Below, piece after piece: positions 46,766 through 60,300 of a stretch of DNA of 64,000 bases. Numbering within the stretch: position 1 is the stretch's first letter; the number at the start of each line of letters is the position of its first letter. Source of the stretch: Streptomyces chrestomyceticus JCM 4735 (lineage in GTDB: Bacteria > Actinomycetota > Actinomycetes > Streptomycetales > Streptomycetaceae); NCBI RefSeq assembly GCF_003865135.1, contig NZ_BHZC01000001.1, forward strand, positions 744,001 to 808,000, read 5' to 3'. The position numbers and the translations under genes are program-made. The notes under the pieces are model-generated. The model did not search any database. It worked only from the letters and a program-made list of their open reading frames with translations, and was not told where the DNA came from.

Positions 46766-49700
46766 GGCATTCCTCCCTCACCGGGTAGGTCGTTGAAGTC
46801 GTCCTCCAGTGCCTCGAGCTGGCCCAGCGTCAGGTCGACCAGCGGCAGGTCGGAGGGGGTCAGGCCGCCCGCGTCCGGGGCCTCGGAGAGCGCGGCCAGA
46901 CCGGCCAGCAGAGCGGTCCAGCGGTCGGCCAGCCGGACGGCGCCGTCCTCGGTGTGGGCCCCCTCCAGCCACGACACCAGCAGCACCAGTTCGGGGCCGG
47001 TGTCGCCGTCGCGGACCAGGCCGCCGAACTCCAGCGCGTGCAGGGCGGGCAGCTCCGGGTCCGCGTCGGCGCCCATGGAGCGGGGACCGGCCGGCTGCCA
47101 GTCGTCCGCCTCCGGGCCCGCGACGGAGAACCGGCCGAGGTAGTTGAACCCGGCCACCGGCGCCGGCAGCCCGTCCCCGTAGGGCTGGGCGGCCTGTTCC
47201 TTGATCCGTTTGAGCAGCCGGCCGGCGGCCGGGCCGCCCGCGCAGACCTCGTCGAAGTCGGCGGCGCCCGCGTCCAGCCGCACCGGCCGCAGGGTGGTGA
47301 ACCAGCCCACCGTGCGGGACAGGTCCAGGTCGCCGTCGCGGCCGTGCCCCTCGATGTCCAGGTGGACCGGGCCCGGCCGGTCCTCGGTGAGGGCCGCGGT
47401 GAGCGCGGCGAGGAGGACGTCGCCGGTCGTGGCGTGGAAGGCCGCGGGGACGGTGGTCAGCACCGCGGACGCCGTGCGCGCGGGCACGGTGAACGTCCGC
47501 TGCCGCATCTGCCCCTCGGTGCCCCGCACCCGGCCGGCGGCCCGCGGCGGGCCGGCCGCCGCCTGCCGGGCGTAGGTGCGGAACGAGGCGGCGACCGGGG
47601 CCAGGTTCCCGTCGGGGTCCGTCCAGGCCGCGGCGAGATCGGGCAGCAGGATGCGCCAGGACACCGCGTCGAAGACCAGGTGGTGGACGACGACCGCGAG
47701 CCGGCCCGGCCGGCCGCTCCCCCGGTCGAACCAGACGGCCCGCAGGGTGGTGCCGGTCCGCGGGTCGAGGCGGCCGGACGCCGCCCGCGCCTCGGTGTCG
47801 ATCAGCTCCTCCAGCGCCTGTTCCGTCAGCCCCTCGGCGTCCACGCGCCGGACCCGGTCCGGTACGGGTGCCGCGTCACCGACTTCCAGGTACGGCTCGG
47901 CGTCGTCCGGAACGACCAGGCGGGCCCGCAGCATCGCGTGGTGGTCCACCACCTTCTCGACAGCCCGCGTCAGCCGGTCCGGTCCGGCGTCGGCGGGAAC
48001 GCGTACGACGGTCCACTGCGCGAACCTGGCGGCCAGTGTGGCCGGGCCGCCGCGTGCGGTCAGTTCGCGCATGACCGGGGTGAGGGGGACGGTTCCGTGG
48101 CCGTCGTCGTGCCGGCCGTCGTCCTCCGTGACGGGTTCGGCGACGCGGGCCAGGGCCTCGGGGGTCTTCTGCTGGAAGACGTCCGAGGCGCTGATGCGGT
48201 AGCCGGCCTTGGCGGCGCGGGCGACGAGCAGCAGGGAGACGATGCTGTCCCCGCCGAGGGCGAAGAAGCTCGCGTCCGCGGCGACCGGGAGGGCGTGCCC
48301 CTCGGGTTCCGCGTCCGGTGTCCCGAGGCCCAGGAGTTCCGCGAACAGCCGGCAGAAGAGCGTTTCGAGCGGGGTGCGGGGCGCGCGCCCGGCGGACGCC
48401 GCCGTGTAGTCGGGTGCGGGGAGTTCGGCCCGGTCCACCTTTCCGTTGACGGTCAGCGGCAGCGCGTCCAGGACGACCGTCGCCGACGGCACCATGTAGT
48501 CCGGCAGCCGCTCGGCCACGAACTCCCGTACGCGGCCGGCTTCTCCGACGACGTACGCGACCAGCCGCTTGTCCCCGGGCCGGTCCTCCCGTACGACGAC
48601 GGCGGCCTGCTCCACCCCCGGGCACTGCCCGAGCACGGCCTCGACCTCCGCCAACTCGATACGGAAACCCCGCACCTTCACCTGGTCGTCGGCCCGGCCC
48701 AGGAAGACGAGATTCCCGTCCCGGTCCCAGCGCACCAGGTCACCGGTCCGGTACATCCGCCCGCCCCCGTACGGGCACGCCACGAACCGCTCCGCCGTCA
48801 GCGCCGCCCGGCCGAGGTAGCCCCGCGCGACGCCCTCCCCGGCGATGTACAGCTCACCCGATACCCCCACCGGAACCGGCCGCAGGAACCGGTCCAGGGC
48901 GAAGACCGCGAAGCCGTCGCGCGGGCGGCCGATCGGCAGGACGGACGGAACCTGGGCGCCGGGTGCGACGGTGTGGGTGGTGGCGCACAGGGTGGTCTCC
49001 GTCGGCCCGTACAGGTGGTGCACCTCGGCGTGCGGGCAGGCGTCGGCCACCCGGGCGACCGCTTCGGCGGGCACCACGTCGCCGCCGGTGAGCACGTGCC
49101 GCAGCCCCGCGAAGCACTCGGGGGTCTCCTGCGCCAGCGCCCGGAACAGCCCGGCCGTCACGTGCACCGCCGTCACCGCGTGCTCCGCGACGAGCCCGGC
49201 GAGCGTCCCGCCGTCCATGTCCACGGCGGGCGCGACCACGACACAGCCGCCGTTCAGCAGCGGCACCCACAGCTCGAAGACGGACGCGTCGAAGGCGTGC
49301 GGCGCGTGGAACAGCACCCGGCCCGTGCCGATGCCGCCCCAGCACGTGTCCCGCGCGAGGGCCGCCGCGCCCCCGTGGGTCACCAGCACGCCCTTGGGTG
49401 TCCCGGTCGAGCCGGAGGTGTACATCACATACAGGCCGGACCCCGGTGCCACCGACGCGGGAGCCGGGGACGCGGGGAAGCCGTCGAGCGCTTCCCGCGT
49501 CGCGGTCTCGGTCACCACGAGCGCGGGGGCGGAGTCCTCCAGCAGGTGCCGTACCCGCTCGGCCGGGTAGCCGGTGTCGACGGGGACGGCCACGGCTCCC
49601 GCCTTCGCGATGCCGAGGAGGACGGTCACCAGCTCGGCGGTGCGCGGCAGCAGCACCGCCACCCGGTCCCCCGGGCCGACGCCCTGCGCGTGCAGGTGGT

Positions 49701-52700
49701 GCGCGTACTGGTTGGCGCGCGCGTCCAGTTCCCGGTAGGTCAGGGTCAGCGCGCCGGACACGACGGCCGGTGCGTCCGGGCGGCGGGCCGCGACCTCCGC
49801 GAACACGGCGGGCACCGTGCGGTCCGCTGCGCCGGTGCCCGGCTGCCCGATGTTCACCCCCGCGACGAGCCGCTCCCGCTCCCCGGCCAGCAGGATGTCC
49901 AGGTCCCCCACCCGGGCCCGGGCATCGGCCGCGAGCCGGCCGAACACCTCCACCAGCCGGGTGGCCAGGGCCTGAGCGGTGGCCGGGTCGAACAGATCGG
50001 TGGCGAACTCCAGCAGGCCGTCGAGACCGCCGCCGTCGGGACGCTCCCGCAGCACCACCGACAGGTCGAACTTCGAGGAGGCCAGCCCCACCGGGACGGC
50101 CTCCGCGCCGAGCCCGGGAGCCGCGAACGCCGTGTCCGGGGCGTTCTGGAGGGCGAAGGCGACCTGGAAGAGCGGGTGCCTGGCCAGCGAGCGGACCGGG
50201 TTCAGGACGTCTACCAGGTGCTCGAAGGGCAGGTCCTGGTGGGCGTAGGCCGCGAGGTCGGTCTCCCGTACGCGGCCGATCAGTTCGGTGAAGGAGGGGT
50301 TGCCGCTGAGGTCCGTCCGCAGCACCAGCGTGTTCAGGAAGTTGCCCACGAGACCGTCGAGGGACTCGTCGGTACGTCCGGCGACGGGTGTGCCGAGCGG
50401 TACGTCCTCGGCGCCGCCGAGCCGGGACAGCAGGACGGCGACGGCGGCCTGCGCGACCATGAACAGCGTCGCGTCGCACTGCTTGGCGATCTCCAGGAAC
50501 CGCCGGTGCACGGCGGCGTCCACGGTGAACGGGAGCATCGCGCCCCGGTGACTGGCCGTGGCCGGGCGGGGCCGGTCGAAGGGCAGCTCCAGTTGTTCGG
50601 GGAGGTCGGCGAGGGCGCGGGTCCAGAAGTCGAGTTGCTTGCCGAAGAGGCCGTCCTCGGTGTCCCGGTCGAGCAGTTCGCGTTGCCAGAGGGTGAAGTC
50701 GGCGTACTGGACGGGCAGCGGCGACCAGCCGGGCGCGCGGCCCTCGGACCGTGCCGCGTACGCCGTCGACAGGTCCCGCATCAGGACGCCCATGGACCAG
50801 CCGTCGGCGGCGATGTGGTGCACCACGACCAGCAGGACGTGCTCGGCGGGCGCCACCTCGAACAGCGTGACCCGCCACGGCAGGCCCGTGTCCAGCCGGA
50901 ACCCGCGGGCGGCCTCCGCGGCCAGCGCCGTGTCCACCGTCTCCTCGGTGACGGCGGTCACGGGTATGTGTGCCGGTACGGCCGCCAGGACTTCCTGGCG
51001 GGCGCTGCCGCCGTCCTCGGGGTAGCGGGTGCGCAGCGTCTCGTGCCGGGCCACGACATCGGCCCAGGCCGCTTCCAGCGCCGCGACGTCCAGCTCTCCC
51101 GTCAGCCGGACGGCGAGCGGAATGTTGTTGGTGGCGCTCGGTCCTTCGAGGCTGTGCAGGAACCACATCCGCTGCTGACCGAACGACAGCGGCAGCGGGT
51201 CGGGGCGTTCGGCCGGGACCAGCGCCGGGCGTACGGCCTCGAACTCGTCCAGCCGCGCGGCGAGCCCCGCGACGGTGGGCGCCTCGAACAGCGCCCGTAC
51301 GGAAATCTCCGCACCGAGCGCGCCCTTGACCCGGCTCGCCAGCCGCGTCGCCAGCAGCGAGTCCCCGCCGAGATCGAAGAACCCGTCGTCGATGCCGACC
51401 CGGGCCACGTCCAGTCCCAAAATCTCGGCGAACAGCCGGCACAGGATCTGCTCCTGCGGCGTGCGGGGCGCGCGGTCCGAGGCGGCTGCCGCTGCCGCGT
51501 AGTCGGGGGCCGGGAGCGCGGCCCGGTCGACCTTGCCGTTGACGGTGAGCGGCAGCGCGTCCAGGACGACCGTCGCCGACGGCACCATGTAGTCCGGCAG
51601 CCGCTCGGCCGCGAACTCCCGTACGCGGCCGGCTTCTCCGACGACGTACGCGACCAGGCGCTTGTCGCCCGGCTGGTCCTCCCGCGCCAGCACCGCGACC
51701 TGCGCCACACCCGGGCACTGCCCGAGGACGGTCTCGATCTCGGCCGGTTCGACCCGGAAGCCACGGATCTTCACCTGGTCGTCGGCCCGGCCCAGGAAGA
51801 GGAGATGGCCGTCCCGGTCCCAGCGCACCAGGTCACCGGTCCGGTACATCCGTCCCCCGCCGTACGGGCACGCCACGAATCGCTCCGCCGTCAGCGCCGC
51901 ACGGCCGAGATACCCCCGCGCAACCCCGCCACCGGCCACATACAGCTCCCCGGCGACACCCACCGGAACAGGCCGCAGGAAACTGTCCAGAACGAACACC
52001 TGTACGCCGTCCCGAGGTCTGCCGACGGGAAGGGCGGAGGGCACCTTCGCGCCGGGGCCGACGGTGAGGGCGGTCGCGCACAGGGTGGTCTCCGTGGGGC
52101 CGTAGAGGTGCCGTAACGTCACTTCGGGGCAGGCGTCCAGGACGCTCGCCACGGCTTCGGCGGGTACCACGTCACCGCCGGTCAGGACGTGCCGGAGACC
52201 GGCGAAGCACTCGGGCGTCTCCTGGGCCAGCACCCGGAACAGCCCAGCCGTCATGTGAACGGCCGTCAGCTCGTACTCACCGACCAGACGGGCCAGCGTG
52301 CCGCCGTCCAGGTCGACCTCCGGTGCCACCACCACACACCCGCCGTTCAGCAACGGCACCCACAGCTCGAACGTCGAAGCGTCGAAGGCGTACGGAGCGT
52401 GGAAGAGGACACGGCCGGTCGTGCCGATGTCGCCCCAGCAGGAGTCCAGCGCCAGCCCCGCCACACTCCCGTGCGTCGCGACCACGCCCTTGGGCGTCCC
52501 TGTCGATCCGGACGTGTACATCACGTACAGCGCCGACTCCGGCTCCGGCGCCACCTCCACCGGCGGCGGAGCGGCCGCGAAGGCCCCGCGAGCGGCCTCA
52601 CGCACCTCCGCGTCGCCCACCACCAGCACCGGAGCCGCATCCGCCAGCAGCCACCGCACCCGCTCCGCCGGATACGAGAGATCCACCGGCACGAACACGG

Positions 52701-54300
52701 CCCCCGCCTTCGCTACACCCAGCAGGACCACGATCAGCTCCGCCGACCGGGAAAGCGCCACACCCACCCGGTCACCAGGGGCCACCCCCCTGGCGAGCAG
52801 GTACCGGGCGAATCGATTCGCCCGGGTGTCCAGCTCCTCGTAGGTCAGGGTCTCCGCCGCGGACACCACCGCCGTTTCCCGCGCGTACCGCCGGGCGGTC
52901 CGCTCGAAGAGGGCGGGGACGGTCGTCGGCGCGGGCCCCGGGGCGCCGGTGTTCACGCCGTGCAGCAGCCGGTCCCGTTCGCCGTCGACAAGGACATCGA
53001 GGTCGGCGATCCGGGTGGCCGGGCCGGCGGCCAGTTGGCCGAGGACGCGCACCAGGCGGCTTGCGAGGAGCTGGGCGTCGGCCCGGGTGAACAGGTCGGG
53101 GCGGTAGGTCAGCCGGAAGCGTTCGGACATCGCGGTGAACGTCAGCGGGTAGTGCGCGGCGTCCCGGCCGCCGACGCTCGCCAGGTCGAGGTCCCCGGAC
53201 ACCGCCCGTGCGGTGGTCCCGGTCAGGTCGAGGAGGTCGACGGGGTAGTTCTGGAAGACGGTCAGGGTGTCGAACAGGGTGCGGGTCCCGGCGACGCCCT
53301 GGACCTCGGCCAGGCTCAGGTGTTCGTGCGGCAGCAGTTCCGCCTGCGCCTCCTGGAGGCAGGTGAGCAACTGGGCGACGGTGTCGGTGGCCGACCAGCG
53401 GGCCCGGACCGGCAGGGTGTTGATGAACAGGCCGACGGTGGTGTCGATGCCCGGGATCTCCGGCGGGCGCCCGGCCGTGGTCCCGCCGAAGACCACGTCG
53501 TCGCGCCCGGTCAGCGTGCCGAGCAGCACGGCCCACGCGCCGCGCATCACGGTGCTCATGGTCACCCCGGTGCGGCGGGCCAGCGCCGCGAGGTCCGTCA
53601 CCAGCGGGCCGGGCAGTTCGATCCGTACCTCGTCGGGGTCGACCGGCGCGCGGTGGCCCGTCTCCGGCGCGACGAGGGTGGGCCGCGCCCCGCGCAGCGC
53701 CTGCCGCCACGCCTCGGCGGCGGCCGCGCCGTCGCGGCGGGCCAGCCAGGCGAGGTAGCTGCGGTACGGGGTGACCGGCGGGAGGGCGTGTTCGTCGCCG
53801 CCGTTGCGGTACAGCTCGACCAGTTCGTCGGCGATGATCGAGGTCGACCAGCCGTCGCAGAGGATGTGGTGGACGGTCAGCACGACGCGGGTACGGGTGT
53901 CGCCGACGCGGATGGCGGTCAGGCGCAGCAGGGGCGGTGCCGCGAGGTCGAAGCGTCGGGTCCACTCGGCGCGTACCGCCTCGTCCAGGGCGTCCTCGCG
54001 CCGGTCGGCCGGGACGGGGCGCAGGTCCAGTTCCTGCCACGGGAGGTCCGCGCGCTGCGGGACGATCTGCACCGTGTCACCGGACTTCAGGGTGCGGAAC
54101 CCGGCCCTGAGGGTCGGGTGCCGGCGTAACAGCGCGTGTCCCGCCGACCTGAGGGCGTCCGTGTCGAGAGGGCCGTCCAGGTCCAGGACCACCTGGCCCC
54201 GGTAGATGTCCGTGGCCTCGGCGTCGTACAGGGCGTGGAACAACATGCCCTTCTGCATCGGCGCGAGCGGCCATATGTCGGCCAGTCCGGGCTTGCTCAC
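46750..54300 (-). CDS. NRPS, two modules C-A-T-C-A-T-E (middle subunit)
   Basis: The 2516-residue subunit starts at GTG 54300 after GGGGAAAG; ATG 54315 is possible. Domains: C (D-accepting, HHILCDG), A (455-925), T (LGGDSL near 980), C (1035-1470, HHIAADG), A (1495-1955), T of the epimerase-associated kind (LGGDSI near 2015) and E (2070-2510, [28 protein letters not shown]). Both A domains read D-A-F-H-L-G-L-L-C, the hydroxyphenylglycine type. The E domain makes the second residue D, consistent with the C type that opens the next subunit. It lies 2 bases after the stop of the upstream subunit, and its 3' end overlaps the next gene by 16 bases. Confidence 0.94.
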   Translation of the reverse strand: MSKPGLADIWPLAPMQKGMLFHALYDAEATDIYRGQVVLDLDGPLDTDALRSAGHALLRRHPTLRAGFRTLKSGDTVQIVPQRADLPWQELDLRPVPADRREDALDEAVRAEWTRRFDLAAPPLLRLTAIRVGDTRTRVVLTVHHILCDGWSTSIIADELVELYRNGGDEHALPPVTPYRSYLAWLARRDGAAAAEAWRQALRGARPTLVAPETGHRAPVDPDEVRIELPGPLVTDLAALARRTGVTMSTVMRGAWAVLLGTLTGRDDVVFGGTTAGRPPEIPGIDTTVGLFINTLPVRARWSATDTVAQLLTCLQEAQAELLPHEHLSLAEVQGVAGTRTLFDTLTVFQNYPVDLLDLTGTTARAVSGDLDLASVGGRDAAHYPLTFTAMSERFRLTYRPDLFTRADAQLLASRLVRVLGQLAAGPATRIADLDVLVDGERDRLLHGVNTGAPGPAPTTVPALFERTARRYARETAVVSAAETLTYEELDTRANRFARYLLARGVAPGDRVGVALSRSAELIVVLLGVAKAGAVFVPVDLSYPAERVRWLLADAAPVLVVGDAEVREAARGAFAAAPPPVEVAPEPESALYVMYTSGSTGTPKGVVATHGSVAGLALDSCWGDIGTTGRVLFHAPYAFDASTFELWVPLLNGGCVVVAPEVDLDGGTLARLVGEYELTAVHMTAGLFRVLAQETPECFAGLRHVLTGGDVVPAEAVASVLDACPEVTLRHLYGPTETTLCATALTVGPGAKVPSALPVGRPRDGVQVFVLDSFLRPVPVGVAGELYVAGGGVARGYLGRAALTAERFVACPYGGGRMYRTGDLVRWDRDGHLLFLGRADDQVKIRGFRVEPAEIETVLGQCPGVAQVAVLAREDQPGDKRLVAYVVGEAGRVREFAAERLPDYMVPSATVVLDALPLTVNGKVDRAALPAPDYAAAAAASDRAPRTPQEQILCRLFAEILGLDVARVGIDDGFFDLGGDSLLATRLASRVKGALGAEISVRALFEAPTVAGLAARLDEFEAVRPALVPAERPDPLPLSFGQQRMWFLHSLEGPSATNNIPLAVRLTGELDVAALEAAWADVVARHETLRTRYPEDGGSARQEVLAAVPAHIPVTAVTEETVDTALAAEAARGFRLDTGLPWRVTLFEVAPAEHVLLVVVHHIAADGWSMGVLMRDLSTAYAARSEGRAPGWSPLPVQYADFTLWQRELLDRDTEDGLFGKQLDFWTRALADLPEQLELPFDRPRPATASHRGAMLPFTVDAAVHRRFLEIAKQCDATLFMVAQAAVAVLLSRLGGAEDVPLGTPVAGRTDESLDGLVGNFLNTLVLRTDLSGNPSFTELIGRVRETDLAAYAHQDLPFEHLVDVLNPVRSLARHPLFQVAFALQNAPDTAFAAPGLGAEAVPVGLASSKFDLSVVLRERPDGGGLDGLLEFATDLFDPATAQALATRLVEVFGRLAADARARVGDLDILLAGERERLVAGVNIGQPGTGAADRTVPAVFAEVAARRPDAPAVVSGALTLTYRELDARANQYAHHLHAQGVGPGDRVAVLLPRTAELVTVLLGIAKAGAVAVPVDTGYPAERVRHLLEDSAPALVVTETATREALDGFPASPAPASVAPGSGLYVMYTSGSTGTPKGVLVTHGGAAALARDTCWGGIGTGRVLFHAPHAFDASVFELWVPLLNGGCVVVAPAVDMDGGTLAGLVAEHAVTAVHVTAGLFRALAQETPECFAGLRHVLTGGDVVPAEAVARVADACPHAEVHHLYGPTETTLCATTHTVAPGAQVPSVLPIGRPRDGFAVFALDRFLRPVPVGVSGELYIAGEGVARGYLGRAALTAERFVACPYGGGRMYRTGDLVRWDRDGNLVFLGRADDQVKVRGFRIELAEVEAVLGQCPGVEQAAVVVREDRPGDKRLVAYVVGEAGRVREFVAERLPDYMVPSATVVLDALPLTVNGKVDRAELPAPDYTAASAGRAPRTPLETLFCRLFAELLGLGTPDAEPEGHALPVAADASFFALGGDSIVSLLLVARAAKAGYRISASDVFQQKTPEALARVAEPVTEDDGRHDDGHGTVPLTPVMRELTARGGPATLAARFAQWTVVRVPADAGPDRLTRAVEKVVDHHAMLRARLVVPDDAEPYLEVGDAAPVPDRVRRVDAEGLTEQALEELIDTEARAASGRLDPRTGTTLRAVWFDRGSGRPGRLAVVVHHLVFDAVSWRILLPDLAAAWTDPDGNLAPVAASFRTYARQAAAGPPRAAGRVRGTEGQMRQRTFTVPARTASAVLTTVPAAFHATTGDVLLAALTAALTEDRPGPVHLDIEGHGRDGDLDLSRTVGWFTTLRPVRLDAGAADFDEVCAGGPAAGRLLKRIKEQAAQPYGDGLPAPVAGFNYLGRFSVAGPEADDWQPAGPRSMGADADPELPALHALEFGGLVRDGDTGPELVLLVSWLEGAHTEDGAVRLADRWTALLAGLAALSEAPDAGGLTPSDLPLVDLTLGQLEALEDDFNDLPGEGGMPWTAA
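51522..51666. repeat. 145-bp tract identical to 59336-59480 in another NRPS module
   Basis: Read by eye, 51522-51666 and 59336-59480 are identical (offset 7814) at the end of two A domains. The flanks, out to the start of the following C domain (near 51104 and 58921), are nearly identical, with one codon of length difference. Shorter near-identical tracts occur at 43.99-44.09 kb and 48.42-48.54 kb. This indicates recent module duplication or gene conversion. Confidence 0.8.
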
Positions 54301-54302
54301 GG

Positions 54303-57300
54303 CTACTTTCCCCATTCCGTTTCGAGCTGGTCGATGTCGTCCTGCGTCAGGGCGACGAGGTCGAGGTCCGACGGGGTACGCCCGCCCGCGTCCGTCTGCG
54401 CGGCGCACGCCACCAGGTCCTCGGCGGCCCGGAACCACGCGTGGGCGAGGCGCCGCACGGCGGCCTCGGAGACCTGCGCGGGGTCCCAGGCCCAGTGCGC
54501 GGTCAGCCGGGGTCCGTCGTCGGTGTCCACGGTGCGGGCGTCGAGGTCGACCGGGTGGGTGCGTACGCCTTCGGGCGGGTGGGCGTCGCCGGTGGCGGTC
54601 CACGCGGTGGCGGCCGTCCGGCGCTCGTCCGCGGCGGGGACGCGGCCGAGGTAGTTGAACAGGAGGGGCGGGGTGGCGAGTCCGGCCAGGGCCGGGGCCG
54701 TCCGCGCGTTCAGGTGGCGCAGCAGTCCGTGGCCGATGCCGTGCGCGGGCAGTTCCCTGAGCTGCTCCTTGGCGCGTTTGAGTACGGTCCCCGGGTCGGG
54801 GGCGCCGGTGCGGGCGCCGGGTTCCGCGCCGCCCGGGTCGAGCCGGACCGGGTGGACGCTGGTGAACCAGCCGACCGTACGGGACAGGTCGGTGCCGGGC
54901 GCGAGGCCGCTCTCTCGGCCATGCCGTTCGAGGTCCACCAGGACGGCGCCGGGGCGGCCGTGCCAGTCGGCGACCGCGAGCACGAGGGCGGCGAGGAGCA
55001 CTTCGGTGACCTCGGCGTGGAAGGCCGCCGGGACGGTGGTGAGCAGGGCCGCCGACGTGTCGGGGGCCAGGGTCATGCGCAGCGTCCCGGGCCCGCCCGG
55101 CCCGGTGGGCGCGGCCGGCAGCAGCGGGGCGATGGGCGCGCCGACCCGCTGCCAGAGCGGGAGTTCGGCGGTACGGGCCGGGTCGTGGGCGGCCTGCCGC
55201 AGCAGTTCGGCCCAGCGGCGGAAGGACGTACGGACCGGTGGCAGGGCCGGGGTGGTGCCCGCCTGGACCGCCTCGCAGGCGAGCGCCAGGTCGTCGAGGA
55301 GGATGCGCCAGGACGCGCTGTCCACGCACAGGTGGTGGGCGGCGAGGAAGAGCCGGCCCGGCCGGTGCGCGCCCGCGTCGAACCGGACGGCTTGCAGGAC
55401 GGCGCCGGAGCGCGGGTCGAGGCGGCCGGACGCGGCGGCGCACTGCTCACGGACGATCGCCGCCGTGATCTGCTCGGCCGGTCCGGGCACCCGTACGGTA
55501 CGCAGCAGGTCCGCCGCCTGTACGGAGCCCGGCGGCCGGATGTGCAGGGTGCCGGTGTCGTCGGGACCGAGGCGGAGGCGCAGGGCGCCGTGGTGGTCCA
55601 GGACGGCTTGCAGGGCGGTGGTGAGGTCGGCGGCGGTCAGGCCGGTGGGGGTCCAGACCATGACGCTCTGGTGCAGCGGTCCGGCCAGGGCCTGCCGGTC
55701 GGCGAGCTGCCGCATGACCGGGGTGAGGGGTACGGGGCCGTCGCTGTCGTCGTGCCGGGTCTCCTCCTCCGTGACGGGCCGGGCGGCGAGGGCCAGGGCC
55801 TCCGGGGTCTTGTGCTGGAAGACGTCCGTCGCGCTGATCCGGTAGCCGGCCCGCGCGGCGCGGGCGACGAGTTGCAAGGAGATGATGCTGTCGCCGCCGA
55901 GTTCGAAGAAGTTGGCGTCCGCGCCGATGACGGAGGCCGGTGCCGGGGCCTGGGGGACGGCCGGGGGTGTGGGGGCCGCCGGGGGCCTCGGGGCATCGGA
56001 GTTCGGGCCGTTCGGACGGTCCGGGAGGTCCGGGCGCGGTACGAGCGGTTCCGGGACGTCCGGACGCGGCACGTCCGGACGCGGCACGTCCGGACGCGGC
56101 ACGTCCGGGGGCCGGACATCCGGCACCACCAGCCCGAGAACCTCCGCGAACAGACCGCAGAAGAGCGTTTCGAGCGGGGTGCGCGGCGCGCGTCCCCCGG
56201 ACGCCGCCGCGTAGTCGGGTGCGGGCAGCGCGGCCCGGTCGACCTTGCCGTTGTCCGTGACGGGCAGCGCGTCGAGGGTGACGACGGCGCCGGGGAGCAT
56301 GTAGTCCGGCAGCCGCTCGGCCGCGAAGTCCCGTACGCCGTCCGCCTCCCCGACGACGTAGGCGACCAGACGCTTGTCGCCGGGCCGGTCCTCCCGTACG
56401 ACGACGGCGGCCTGGTCCACGCCGGGGCACTGCCCGAGGACCGCTTCGATCTCGGCCGGTTCGATCCGGAAGCCGCGGATCTTCACCTGGTCGTCGGCCC
56501 GGCCCAGGAAGACGAGGTTGCCGTCCCGGTCCCAGCGCACCAGGTCGCCCGTCCGGTACATCCGTCCCCCGCCGTACGGGCACGCCACGAACCGTCCGGC
56601 GGTCAGCGCCGCACGGCCGAGGTACCCCCGGGCGACGCCCTCCCCGGCGACGTACAGCTCGCCTGCCACGTCCGTGGGCACCGGGCGCAGCAGCGGGTCC
56701 AGGACGAAGACGCGTACGCCGTCGCGCGGGCGGCCGATCGGCAGGACGGACGGTGCTTCCGTGCCGGGTGCGAGGGTGTGGGTGGTGGCGCACAGGGTGG
56801 TCTCGGTCGGGCCGTACAGGTGGTGGACGGCGACGCCGGGGCAGGCTTCGGTGACCCGGGCGACGGCTTCGGCGGGGACCACGTCGCCGCCGGTCAGGAC
56901 GTGCTGAAGGCCCTTGAAGCAATCGGGAGTCTCCTGGGCCAGCACCCGGAACAACCCGGCGGTGACATGGACGGCCGTCAGCGCGTGCGCGTCGGCCAGC
57001 CGGGCCACCGTCTCCCCGTCCAGGTCCAGCGGCGGCGCGACGACCACGCACCCGCCGTTGAGCAGCGGCACCCACAACTCCAGGGTGGACGCGTCGAAGG
57101 TGTGCGGGGCGTGGAAGAGCGTCCGGCCGGTGCTGACGCCCTGCCAGCAGGGGTCGAGGGCGAGCGCCGTGACGTTCGCGTGCGTCGCGAGGACGCCTTT
57201 GGGCGTCCCGGTCGAGCCGGAGGTGTACATCACGTAGAGCCCGGAGTCCGGCGCGACCCGCGCGGGCGGCGGGACGGCCGGGAAGTACCGCAGCGCCTCG

Positions 57301-60300
57301 GCCACCTCGGAGCGCGTCATGACCAGTACGGGCTCGGCGTCCTCCAGCAGGAACCGCACCCGTTCGACCGGGTACGCCGTGTCGATGGGCACGGCCGCCG
57401 CGCCTGCCTTGGCGATGCCGAGCAGTACGGCGACCAGCTCCGCCGAGCGGTCGAACAGCACCGCGACCCGGTCGCCGGCGGTGACGCCCTTCGCGTGCAG
57501 GTACTGGGCGCAGCGGTCGGCCCGCGCGTCCAGTTCGCGGTAGGTCAGGGTGCCGTCCGCGGTCTCCACCGCCACCGCGTCGCCGTGCCGGGCGACGACC
57601 TGGGCGAAGCGCTGCGGCACGGTCGTGTCCCGGGTGTCCGCCCGGCGCGGTGCCACCGCCTCCGTGACGCGGGTCCGTTCGTCCGCACCGAGCACGTCCA
57701 CCGCCCCGGCCCGTACGGCGGGGTCCGCGGTGACCTGGTCGAGCACCCGCAGCAGCCGGGCGACCAGCCGCTCCGCCGTGGCGGGGTCGAAGAGGTCGGT
57801 GGCGAACTCCAGGTAGCAGTCCAGGCCGGCGGCGGCACCGTCAGGGTCCCGGCGTTCCCACATCAGGACCGACAGGTCGAACTTCGAGGTGGACATTTCC
57901 ACCGGCACCGGACGGGACTCCAGCCCCGGGGCGTCGAAGTGCGTCTCGGGTGCGTTCTGGAGGGCGAAGGCGACCTGGAAGAGCGGGTGCCTGGCCAGCG
58001 AGCGGACCGGGTTCAGCACTTCCACCAGGTGCTCGAACGGCAGATCCTGGTGGGCGTACGCGGCGAGGTCGGTCTCCCGTACGCGGCCGACCAGTTCGGT
58101 GAAGGAGGGGTCGCCGCTGACGTCCGTCCGCAGCACCAGCGTGTTCAGGAAGTTGCCGACCAGGTGGTCCACGGCCTCGTCGGTACGGCCCGCGACGGGC
58201 GTGCCGAGCGGAATGTCCTCCCCGGCGCCGAGCCGGGACAGCAGCACGGCGACGGCGGCCTGCGCGACCATGAACAGCGTCGCGTCGCACTCGCGCGCGA
58301 TCTCCGCCAGGCGCCGGTGCGCCGTGGCGTCCACCGTGAAGGGCAGGAACGCTCCCCGGTGGGTCGCCACCGGCGGGCGGGGCCGGTCGAACGGCAGCTT
58401 CAGGTGCTCCGGCAGGTCCGCCAGGGTCTCGGACCAGAAGGCGGCCTGCCTGCCGAACAGGCCGTCCGGGGTGTCCTGGGTGAGCAGGTCGCGCTGCCAG
58501 ACGGTGAAGTCGGCGTACTGGACGGGCAGTGGCGTCCAGCCGGGCGCGCGGTCCTCGGACCGTGCGGCGTAGGCGGTCGCCAGGTCGTCGGCCAGGACGC
58601 CCATGGACCAGCCGTCGGCGGCGATGTGGTGCACCACGATCAGCAGGACGTGCTCGGCGGGCGTCACCTCGAACAGCGTGACCCGCCACGGCAGTTCCCG
58701 CTCGATCCGGAAGCCCTGCGCGACACCGTCGGCCAGCGCCTGTTCCACGTCGTCCGCACCGATCCGGACGACGGCCAGATGTACGGGCGCCTCGGCGGCG
58801 TCCACGATGTCCTGGCGGGCGCTGTCACCGTGCTCGGGGTAGCGGGTACGCAGCGTCTCGTGCCGGGCCACGACATCGGCCCAGGCGGCTTCCAGCGCCG
58901 TGACGTCCAGCTCTCCCGTCAGCCGGACGGCGAGCGGAATGTTGTTGGTGGCGCTCGGCCCTTCGAGGCTGTGCAGGAACCACATCCGCTGCTGACCGAA
59001 CGACAGCGGCAGCGGATCGGGCCGGTCCACCGGTACGAGCACGGGCCGTACGGCCTCGAACTCGTCCAGCCGCCCGGCCAGCCCTGCGACGGTGGGCACC
59101 TCGAACAATGCCCGCACCGGAATTTCCGCACCCAGCGCGCCCTTGACCCGGCTCGCCAGCCGCGTCGCCAGCAGCGAGTCCCCGCCAAGATCGAAGAAGC
59201 CGTCATCGATACCGACCCGGGCCACGTCCAGCCCCAGCACCTCCGCGAACAGCCGGCACAGGATCTGCTCCTGCGGCGTGCGGGGCGCGCGGGCGGACGA
59301 CTCGGGCGCTGCGTAGTCGGGGGCGGGCAGCAGCGCCCGGTCGACCTTGCCGTTGACGGTGAGCGGCAGCGCGTCCAGGACGACCGTCGCCGACGGCACC
59401 ATGTAGTCCGGCAGCCGCTCGGCCGCGAACTCCCGTACGCGGCCGGCTTCTCCGACGACGTACGCGACCAGGCGCTTGTCACCGGGCCGGTCCTCACGGA
59501 CGACGACGGCGGCCTGGCCCACCCCCGGGCACTGCCCGAGAACGGCTTCCACCTCGGCCGGTTCGACACGGAAGCCGCGGATCTTCACCTGGTCGTCGGC
59601 CCGCCCGAGGAAGACGAGGTTGCCGTCCCGGTCCCAGCGCACCAGGTCGCCCGTCCGGTACATCCGTCCGCCCCCGTACGGACACGCCACAAACCGTTCG
59701 GCAGTCAGCGCCGCGCGTCCGAGGTACCCCCGGGCGACCCCGCCACCGGCCACATACAGCTCTCCCGCGACCCCTACCGGAACAGGCCGCAGGAAGCCGT
59801 CCAGAACGAACACCCGCTGGCCGTCCCGGGGCGCGCCGATCGGCAGTACCGACGGCACCTCCGCTCCCGGGTCGATGACGTACGCGGTGGCGCACAGGGT
59901 GGTCTCGGTCGGCCCGTACAGGTGGTGCAGCGTGGCGTCGGGGCACGCCTCGGCGACCCGGGCGAGGGCTTCGGCGGGCACCACATCGCCGCCGGTCAGC
60001 ACGTGCCGGAGACCGGAGAAGCACTCGGGCGTCTCCTGCGCCAGCACCCGGAACAGCCCAGCCGTCACGTGGACGGCCGTCAGCTCGTACTCACCGACCA
60101 GACGGGCCAGGGTGACGCCGTCCAGATCCACCTCCGGTGCCACCACCACACACCCGCCGTTCAGCAACGGCACCCACACCTCAAGAGTCGAGGCGTCGAA
60201 GGCGTGCGGCGCGTGGAACAGGACCCGGCCCGAGCCGATGTCGCCCCAGCAGGAGTCCAGGGCCAGCCCCGCGACGCCCCCGTGCGTAGCCACGACGCCC

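Noticed and set aside
56056..56108. Tandem repeats that could suggest a small CRISPR or minisatellite
   Set aside because: The 15-bp units are contiguous without spacers and encode in-frame PDVPR peptides inside an NRPS gene.
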